Assembly (NCBI GenBank): GCA_021613335.1
Contig: JAJTWR010000305.1
Span: 1,098,501-1,162,500 of the forward strand
Length of the DNA stretch: 64,000 nucleotides
Direction of reading: 5' to 3'
Source of the DNA: Whitmania pigra
Lineage: Eukaryota > Annelida > Clitellata > Hirudinida > Haemopidae
Under the pieces are notes generated by a model, which was given only the letters and a program-made list of their open reading frames with translations, searched no databases and was not told where the DNA came from. The position numbers were made by a program, and so were the translations under genes. Of the stretch, positions 56,493 through 64,000 are shown piece by piece; the first letter of the stretch is position 1, and each line of letters opens with the position of its first letter.

Positions 56493-59400
56493 GATGATTT
56501 AAAAGGAAATGTCGAAGTAGGGCAGTACACAAAAAGCGAATGAAGATGCAACTGAGGAGAGATCGATAAACAGCTTCATAACGGACAACGTCATAAATTA
56601 TTTATTGTCGTTGTTACTATTACTGCTGCTGTTGCTTCTGATGATGATGATGATAATGACGTTGTCATCAAGCGATGATGATGATGATCATGATGATGAT
56701 AATGTTGCTGCAGATGGAGTGTTGTGCTTCGAAGAGAAGTGCTTTCCTCTGGCGTTCGGTGTCCCTGCCATACTCATGGTCATATCCACAGGTGAGGAGG
56801 AATATGTTGTTGTTGATGATGATGTTGTTGATGATGATGTTGTTGATGATGCTGTTGTTGATGTTGTTGTTTTATGTTGTTGTTGATGATATCGTTGAAG
56901 TTGTCGTCATTATTTACATTATCACTTCTTAGTGAACCTTAGTTTTAATTAATTTATTCAATCAGTTGTGAATTAATTATGATAATGAGGTGTGAATTAA
57001 TTTTGACAACAAATTGATGATGAATTGTGAATTAATTATGATAATGTTCATACTCTCTCTCAGGTTTGTTTGTGATGGGCAAGCGATGGTACACAATCAA
57101 CCCTCCGACAGGCAGCGTCATCACCGATTTCTTCAAGTGCATTGGGGTGAATTTTCGTCATCATCATCATCGTCAGCGTCATCATCATCATCATCGTCGT
57201 CGTCGTCGTCGTCGTCGTCAGCATCATCATCATCAGTTATCTTGGTGTTGCAGAGTGCTCTGAAAAACAAGTTCAAGTTTCGCTCCAGTCACAAACAGCA
57301 CTGGCTGGATCATGCTGGACCAGAGTACCAGGTTGATTACCATCGTGATGATGATGATGATGATGACGATGATGATGATGACCGTGGTGGTGGTGATGGC
57401 TATGATGTCAGAAACATTGATAACATTGATAGGGGTTGTAATGGTAATGATGATAATTATGAGAAGAGACAGGATGCTGAACATTTGCAGTAGTGATGAC
57501 AACTTCTGAGAGGACCTACAAAAACAAAACATTGCAAATTAATGGCGATAATGTCATCATACTCCGTCATAATCCATCAGTCATAATCGTCTGCCGGTAA
57601 CAAAAACAAGCGTCGAATCGAGTCGCAGTGACCAGATAAGAACGAATAAAATGCAAGAGCAACAAGCAAAAATATCTACCTCCGTTGCGTAATGCACAAC
57701 CAGAGTGAGCTAGCAATATGTTTACAACACATTTACAACACATTTATAACGCATTTACAAAACATTTACAACGCATTTACAACATGCCTAGAATAAGTTT
57801 ACAATATGTTTACTTTACATTTACAACATGCCTAGAATAAGTTTACAATATGCTTACAACACATTTGCAACATGCTTACAAATCGTTTACGACATGTTTA
57901 TCTAGTGACATCACATCCCCGATGTCGCGTGACACGACCTTTATAAACAATTCAAATTTGAACACTGTCTCCCTCTTTTCTCTTCTCTTAGTTACGAGCT
58001 CCCTACTCGGGTGCCGGCTGGCTATCTATAGCCATTGGGCGAGCCAAACGTCTTATTCTTAATATTTTATTTCAATGGTAATTCATTAATTCAATAAAAC
58101 CGTCAAGTAAAACTGTTGATTCGATCGATAAATAAACAACGTGTCGACGGCAGGGATTGAAAACACATTTACAATAAGTTTACACTATGTTTGCAATAAG
58201 TTTACAATATGTTTGCAATAAGTTTACAATATGTTTGCAATAAGTTTAAAATATGTTTACAATAAGTTTACAATATGTTTACAATAAGTTTACAATAAGT
58301 TTACAATATGTTTACAATAAGTTTACAATATGTTTGCAATAAGTTTACAATATGTTTACAATAAGTTTACAATATGTTTGCAATAAGTTTAAAATATGTT
58401 TATTGTAAGCTTACACCATGTTTACGATAAGTTTACAATATGTTTACAATAAGTTTAAAATATGTTTATTGTAAGCTTACACCATGTTTATGATAAGTTT
58501 ACAATAAGTTTACACCATGTTTACGATAAGTTTACAATATGTTTACGATAAGTTTACAATATGTTTACAATAAGTTTACACCATGTTTACGATAAGTTTA
58601 CAATACTATTACAACCTCGACATGACCAGACTTCCTTCCTGGAGGACGTCAAGAGAGTCTTCAGGGTACTGACCATCTACATCCCCGTGCCCGTGTTCTG
58701 GGCACTATTTGATCAGCAGGTAGGATGAATGGAGATCATTATCACCTTCATCATCATAATCATCATCATCATCGTTATTGTCAACGTCATCACTTCAGGG
58801 ATCCAGATGGACCATCCAGTCAGCACAACTGGACAGAGCCTTGGTGAGTGCAATTAATATTATAATTATAGTTATAATTATTTTTCAGCATCTTATTTCT
58901 GCCTCGTCTCGGTGACGCTTCAGTCGAATGTTTGTTAAAGTATTATTAATGAATTAAAAATGCATTTTCTTTAATTTGAATTATATAAGGTATGATAATG
59001 ACGATGATTATGTCATGAATTGTGATCTTTATTTTTTCCAGAACGTTGACTGGCATTTCCTGCCAGAACAAATCCAGGTAGAGAATCTGTCGAAATTTCT
59101 TTCAACCATTTGTGATATCATCATCATCATCATCATTGTAGTTGTTGCCATGTCTTTACTGGTATCGGCAATGTTGTCATTGCTGTTTAATGCCACAACA
59201 GGCACAATCGTTCGTCAATTATCTGTCGCATCAGCTCTGCTATCACATCACTATCATCATCACCACCACGTTCAATTACATCACTATCATCATCATCACG
59301 TTCAATCACATCACTACCATAATCACCATGTTCAGTCGCATATCTATGATCATTACCATGTTCAGTCGCATAACTATCATCATTAACACGTTCAGTCGCA

Positions 59401-59537
59401 TAACTATCATCATTACCACGTTCATCTTCAGGCTGTCAATGCCATCTTGATCCTTGTCTTCATTCCTCTCTTTGACATGGTCATCTACCCACTCCTTGAC
59501 AAGTGCAAAATACCAAACAGGTGATGATGACGATGAT

Positions 59538-59584
<47 letters not shown>

Positions 59585-59723
59585 TGATGACGATGATGAT
59601 GACGGCCTTACAATAATCTTGCAAATCTAGATCGGGCCCTTATTATTAGGACTTTGTGAATTTTATCACCACGGTAGCATTTTATTTGAACATCTGGTAT
59701 GGTCATGATTATTATTATTGTTA

Positions 59724-59778
<55 letters not shown>

Positions 59779-59779
59779 G

Positions 59780-59829
<50 letters not shown>

Positions 59830-59843
59830 CATCATCATAATCA

Positions 59844-59875
<32 letters not shown>

Positions 59876-62800
59876 TTTATCATCATTATTATTATTATCA
59901 TTATTATTATAAGATTGATCTCATTAATTATTCATGAACCTCTGCCAGGCCACTGCAGAGGATGGTGGTGGGCATGTTGCTGGCCTCCCTCTCCTTCGTA
60001 GCCTCTGGAATCCTGCAACTGAAGATTGATGTGAGGTTCATTATAATATGTTAATGACTACCATCATCGTCGTCATAATTATCATCATCATCATCATCAG
60101 GAGTCACTTCTACACCTGGAGAACAACAACTCCTTTGTGACCTTCCTCAACGAAGGACCCTGCGAACTCACTGTCAAAGGGTCACTGCCTGACATGGACC
60201 TCCGAATGGGAGAGGTGAACTCTGACAGTAGTTGCCGCAGTTTGCCTATTTAATTATTCATAAAATAACTCAAGAAAGGATTTAACTTATTATTAATTTA
60301 CTATTAGCTTATTATTAATTTACTATTAACTTGTTATTAAAATACTATTAACTTATTATTAATTTACTATTAACTTATTATTAATTTACTATTATTCCTT
60401 CCCTTAAAGCTCTCCGCCCGTCTGTCAATCCCTAGCACGACATACAAAATCAAAGTGGAAAAGAATAGCAGCTCCTGTCCCCTGGACATTTCTGATTATT
60501 ACCGGATGACCTTCAAGCACCCCCTGTGCTACCTCGTGGTGTTCTCCGTAGGGGCCTATCGTGCCCCCGTCATCGGTGGTGTGAACGGCAGTGGCAGTGG
60601 TAACGAGAGCATCGATACTGGAGGATATTTGTTGCCTATTCTCCATACTAGTTCGGTGAGTCAATGGTGATGATGATAGTGATAATGGTGATGATGATGA
60701 TGATGGTGATGATGAAAACGCCTATGTTGAAAATCATTGTATTGAAAAGAGTCTAAATTCACCATCATTTCATATTCAACCAATATCATAATTTTCATCA
60801 TCATCATCATCATCTTTTACCAAGGATTCCATTTCAGTATTCCTATGACCTGGAGAAAGAGCCGACTGGAGAATGTTTTATCCGGTAATTTGCTTCCCTC
60901 ATCATCATCATCATCGTCGTCGTCATTGTCATTGTTGTCATCATATTCATTACCACCATAAAGTCATTAACAGCTTCATTACTGTCACAGTGGCTGTCGT
61001 CGTCAGTAATACCATCATCATAACCTCGTTTCCATGGCTACAACAATCATCATCATCATCGTGTCTTCCAGGATAATTCTGGTCGGACCGTCGGGAGGCA
61101 ACGTCACCTTCGCGGACATCACCGGCATCGTGTCACCCAGACGGTACTCCTACCCGGTCGAGCGGTACGCAGACAGTCAGTACGTGCAAGTCAGTTCCGG
61201 CAGGTTTGTATTCGTATATTTAGCCGATCATTCGAGAGCCTTACGTGTCCGAATAGTATGCGAAGGCACTTTTTATTTATTTATTTATTTGTTTATTTAT
61301 ATTTATATCCTGCTTAATATAATATCTAATATTATTCGTCCTACTTAATATAATATTCAATATTATTCATCCTGCTTAATATATTTATTTGATTAAAGTC
61401 CGTTGCATAGGTACCTCTTGATCGATCCACCGTTTATATAATGCCCCTGTTGGAGGTGAGAGTGGGTTGCGAACCGGGCGCATAAGGACTTCTTGCTTTC
61501 ATCGCCGTTCGCGGGCACGCAGCCCTCTGAGCCAACTTGCACGTCGTCGTTGGCGATGATGACGGTGGTAGTCATGATGATGATATTGGTGGTGGTCATG
61601 ATGATGATAATGATGATGATGATGATGACGACGGTGGTAGTCATGATGATGATATTGGTGGTCATGATAATGATGATGATGATGATGATGATGAGTTCCT
61701 GATCATCTGCTGCAGGTACAGAGTATCCATCCAAGGCATCCACCATGTGGATGTAGCATTGTACAGTGGGGGAAAGTACTCCTTGGTCATCAACAAAGAC
61801 GGGGAGAATATGGTGAGTGGTTGGATTGTGGTGGAGCGATGATGTTGACGATGTTGTTATGGCAGCCTTGGTCTTGGGCACCCCCATTATAATATCCCCA
61901 TCGAAACAGCACCATCAAAACATAAAACTCATTTCATTTAATCGAATTTGAAATAAGTTATCGGTTAATGTCTTCAACTCATATAAATATTTTTTTACAA
62001 AGACACATTGACGGGGCTATTTTGACGGGTCACCTTGGTCTTGATGGTAACGATGATCCTGGTGTTGATGATGATGATAATGATGACGATGATGATTATA
62101 ATGATGACGATGATGATGATATGATGCGTGCCTCTCAGACACACAGATTGGTCAGTGACCTGGAGTCGAATTCAGTCTCCATCTGGTTCCAACTTCCTCA
62201 GTACATCATCATCACTCTCGGCGAGGTGGCCTTTTCCGTCACGGGACTTGCCTTTGCCTACTCGCAGGTAAGCTTCTGCGGCAATGGTGGTAGTAACGAT
62301 GATGATGATGATGACGATGACGACGACGACGATGGTGATCATTGTTGTTGTTGATATAATAACAATAAGAATGAAGCAATCCAGTTGCTATGGCATTTGG
62401 CCGAAACAATTCTTTTTTTTTCATCCTCATCTCCTCCACCATTTCCTCCACCGTTCCAGGCTCCACCCTCCATGAAGTCAGTTGTCCAGGCGTCATGGTT
62501 TCTGACGACGGGGTTTGGAAACATAATCGACGTCATCATTGCCAGTTCGTCTCTCATTCCTAACCAGGTGCTTTCGATGTGTTTGTCATCGTTAGGTATC
62601 ATTGTCGATCGTTGGAATGCAATGTCAACATCATCGACGTCATCATTGTCATCATTATCATCATGATAATTATTGTCGATGATGTCGGCCATCTTCTTTT
62701 GCTGTTTCAACCGTTTTTGGTTGCAGATAATACGAAGTGTTTAGTTTCACTCAATCATTGCCACTTTTTACATGCTATTATGTGATAAAACACATCCTCG

Positions 62801-63222
62801 CCATTGCGGCATTCCTGACCGATGTTTTTCAAAACTTCATTCACCCATCCATCCACCCATCCATCCACCCATCCATTCATTCATCCACCCACCCTTCCAT
62901 CCATCCACCCACGCATAATATCCATCCAATCCCACCTTTCCAGGCGACGGAATTCTTCTTCTTCGCCATCCTGATGTTCACGACGACCATCATCTTTGCC
63001 GTGCTGGCCTCGTACTACGACTACCGAGAGGAACTCGAACTCTCGTACGAAGACATCGACCTGAGGAAGGCCTCCAAGCCGTCCCATCTCTCCGGCAGGT
63101 TCGGAGCAGAGTCGACCATGGAGGTCTCGTCGAGCGACGGGGACAACACCAGACTCAAGAGCAGCTCGTTCGACTGGAAGAAAGAGCAGATGGAGAATGC
63201 CAATCTGACGCTCGGTCGCTGA
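52924..63222 (+). CDS. SLC15-family proton-coupled oligopeptide transporter (PEPT1/PEPT2-like)
   Basis: Twenty-three exons encode 791 residues: 52924-53020, 53244-53296, 53962-54043, 54788-54929, 55334-55411, 55610-55709, 56071-56161, 56714-56791, 57064-57146, 57254-57331, 58630-58719, 58799-58843, 59042-59077, 59432-59520, 59949-60030, 60101-60214, 60410-60655, 60838-60884, 61072-61203, 61716-61812, 62139-62267, 62460-62567 and 62944-63222. POT signatures are 'GNEFCERFCYFGMR' (the ExxER motif as EFCER in TM1), 'GTGGIKPCVSAFGGDQF', 'PVPVFWALFDQQGSRWT' and 'LGEVAFSVTGLAFAYSQAP'. A large extracellular domain (exons 15-20) separates TM9 and TM10 as in PEPT1/2. It imports di- and tripeptides with H+ at the plasma membrane. 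The ATG at 52960 is an alternative start 12 codons on. Confidence 0.94.
53850..53980 (+). repeat. 64-bp duplication over the SLC15 exon 3 acceptor
   Basis: 'CCCTCGAATAATTT...TTTTGAATATTC..AC.TCTCCACA' occurs at 53850 and again at 53914. The second copy ends in the used acceptor ACAAAG|AAGAAGTCTCCGTACCC. The first ends ACATAG|AAGAAATCTCAATACCC, a decayed copy of the same exon start. Confidence 0.85.
54116..54190 (+). repeat. (GAT/GGT)n microsatellite in SLC15 intron 3
   Basis: ATGATGATGATGACGATGACG followed by GGTGAT repeats. Confidence 0.9.
54955..55600 (+). repeat. GAT/GGT/ATC microsatellites in SLC15 introns 4 and 5
   Basis: Runs of GGTGAT (54955-55020), ATCATCGTCGTC (55255-55330) and GATGAT/GGTGGT (55420-55595). 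They flank exon 5 closely on both sides and give many false open frames on both strands. Confidence 0.9.
56395..56500 (+). repeat. (GAT)n microsatellite in SLC15 intron 7
   Basis: About 105 bp of GATGATGATGGT units, almost pure. Confidence 0.95.
56635..56890 (+). repeat. GAT and GTT repeats around SLC15 exon 8
   Basis: (GAT)n at 56637-56702 before the exon and GTTGATGATGAT units at 56800-56890 after it. Confidence 0.85.
57150..57400 (+). repeat. (ATC/GTC)n and (GAT)n repeats around SLC15 exon 10
   Basis: CATCATCATCGTCGTC runs lie at 57157-57236 in intron 9 and GATGATGATGACGATG at 57340-57385 in intron 10. Confidence 0.9.
57715..57895 (+). repeat. Degenerate 'acatttacaac' minisatellite
   Basis: About 15 copies of an 11-12 bp word (ACATTTACAAC, GCATTTACAAC, AAGTTTACAAT). 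It is related to the larger array at 58150. Confidence 0.8.
58155..58612 (+). repeat. Minisatellite of AAGTTTACAATATGTTTACAAT in SLC15 intron 10
   Basis: About 460 bp made of 11-bp half units alternating AAGTTTACAAT and ATGTTTACAAT, with variants TTTGCAAT, TTTACGAT and a longer 'gtaagcttacaccatg' form. It ends 20 bp before the exon 11 acceptor. Confidence 0.95.
59520..59612 (+). repeat. (GATGAC)n microsatellite starting at the exon 14 donor
   Basis: GTGATGATGACGATGATG... begins with the splice donor itself, so the first bases of intron 14 are the microsatellite. Confidence 0.95.
59703..59908 (+). repeat. (ATT)n microsatellite in SLC15 intron 14
   Basis: About 200 bp of almost pure TTA/ATT with a few GTT, GAT and ATC interruptions. 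Confidence 0.97.
60660..60715 (+). repeat. (GAT)n microsatellite after SLC15 exon 17
   Basis: The short run GATGATGATAGTGATAATGGTG begins within 15 bp of the donor. Confidence 0.8.
61384..61560 (-). mobile_element. tRNA-like SINE (family 2), complete, in SLC15 intron 19
   Basis: Read on the minus strand: box A AGTTGGCTCAGAGGGCTGCG, 'gaagtccttatgcgcc', box B CGGTTCGCAACCC, a body with 'attatataaac', then the tail 'atgcaacggactttaatcaa' and AAATAAAT. This is the only copy with head, body and tail together and can serve as the family reference. Confidence 0.75.
61552..61695 (+). repeat. GAT/GGT microsatellite in SLC15 intron 19
   Basis: Two near-identical blocks 'gacggtggtagtcatgatgatgatattggtggt' at 61560 and 61628, then pure GAT up to exon 20. 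Confidence 0.92.
62055..62360 (+). repeat. GAT repeats flanking SLC15 exon 21
   Basis: GATGATAATGACGATG runs lie at 62065-62125 before the exon and at 62298-62338 after it. Confidence 0.85.
62840..62925 (+). repeat. (CCAT)n tetranucleotide repeat
   Basis: CACCCATCCATCCACCCATCC units in SLC15 intron 22, just before the last exon. Confidence 0.95.
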
Positions 63223-63319
63223 TTGCCGACAGTGGCGAAGGAAGTGATGACGATGATGATGACGAGGACGATGATGACGATGACGATGATGACGATGATG
63301 ATGATGATGATGATGATGT

Positions 63320-63354
<35 letters not shown>

Positions 63355-64000
63355 ATCATTTTACATCAGTGGTAATTAATGATGAATGGCTTGACGAGGA
63401 CGACGCTGATGATGATAAAGATGGATTAATCAAAAGACATTATTTCGTGTAGTCTGTTGTGGGGTTTATTTAGGGTTTTTTTTGTATTAATTGTTTTGGT
63501 CAGCCAGATGATTATAATAATAATTATAATAAATTATAATAAATAATCTCGTTTGCATATTTTATGGAAATTTACTTATTGAAAGACCTCCCGTCGAACA
63601 CTAAAACAACTTGTCAGGCCTTATTTGTCAGTGCTTTGACTTTTTGGAATACAATTTTGTACTTTTTGTAGCTTCCCTGCATTCCGTTGTCGTTTGTGTT
63701 ATTCGTGTTGTTGGTGAGTGTTGTTGTTGTTGTTGTTTGTGTGTTGTTGCTGTTCATGCTGTTTCTGTATTGTTGTTGTTGTTGTTGTTCATGTCTGCTT
63801 CTGTGTTGGCGTTGTTGGTGTTGTTTGTATGCGTGCCTCTGAAATTGCATTTTTTGCATTGATTTGCATTTGATGATGATTTTATCGTCTATCATCTAGT
63901 GCCTGGATCTGATGCTTAATGTTTGATGTTGTTGTCGTCGTTGTTGTTGTTGTTATTTTTATTGATAAGATTTTATTTCATTGCCATCAATAATTATGTT
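63223..64000 (+). other. SLC15 3' UTR and downstream sequence
   Basis: (GAT)n at 63245-63352 follows the stop codon closely and would be transcribed. AATAAA signals lie near 63529 and 63538. Beyond that, GTTGTT-rich sequence (63715-63950) with no gene. Confidence 0.6.

Noticed and set aside
55148..57532. Poly-D, poly-M, poly-S and poly-H frames in SLC15 introns
   Set aside because: Microsatellite translations; real exons are short and lie between them with clear splice sites.
59608..60001. Poly-I and poly-Y frames
   Set aside because: (ATT)n microsatellite read in different frames.
61393..62354. Long antisense and sense frames rich in D and I
   Set aside because: They combine a SINE, GAT repeats and fragments of SLC15 exons 20 and 21.
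63611..63895. Poly-Gln and Cys/Val-rich frames
   Set aside because: Translations of a (TTG)n repeat downstream of SLC15.

Overview
The window is nuclear DNA from an invertebrate animal. Its genes are split by short, AT-rich GT-AG introns and match conserved animal families. SINEs, a CR1/L2-like LINE and hAT elements are scattered between them, and trinucleotide microsatellites (GAT/ATT) fill many introns. The lineage cannot be fixed from sequence alone; a spiralian (annelid- or mollusc-like) is my guess. No RNA genes, CRISPR arrays or prokaryotic features are visible. All exon models were read by eye from splice signals, reading phase and family resemblance.

Left part (1-25 kb): accessory and duplicated sequence. 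Six tiny genes, all on the minus strand (618-863, 3910-4225, 15211-15707, 18196-18691, 20073-20578, 21330-21703), encode 50-72 residue proteins. Five carry one short Gly/Ala/aromatic membrane segment that resembles STMP1 (short transmembrane mitochondrial protein 1, DUF4535); the sixth has lost it. They share a very short first exon (18 nt where resolved), a 57-nt membrane exon and, in three copies, a GC instead of GT donor at the same place. A secreted two-domain LDL-receptor class A protein lies among them (10367-12713). One of its exons was duplicated together with a SINE, 186-bp tandem repeats carry a scrap of the same exon, and an inverted broken relative sits at 23.6-24.5 kb. Mobile elements here are a hAT with an exact 8-bp target duplication (2479-3316) and a degenerate LINE (5541-9476) interrupted by another hAT with exact target duplications (7583-8401).

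Middle part (25-51.4 kb): compact housekeeping genes. In order: a possible BORCS8-like remnant (minus) divergent from NFU1 (plus); DCTN4 (minus) divergent from MRPL17 (plus); a two-death-domain protein (minus); an RBM33-like protein (minus) divergent from a 16-finger C2H2 protein (plus); and HIKESHI (minus), convergent with the zinc finger gene. Short gaps between divergent starts suggest shared promoters. The 3.8 kb at 38.7-42.5 kb holds no recognised gene.

Right part (51.4-64 kb): one 23-exon SLC15 (POT) proton-coupled oligopeptide transporter on the plus strand, 791 codons over 10.3 kb. Nearly every intron carries GAT/ATC repeats or a minisatellite.

The housekeeping genes do not form one pathway. 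They cover mitochondrial Fe-S assembly (NFU1) and translation (MRPL17), dynein cargo transport (DCTN4), HSP70 nuclear import (HIKESHI), RNA handling (RBM33-like), transcription (C2H2) and peptide uptake (SLC15). The microprotein cluster is the most novel part.
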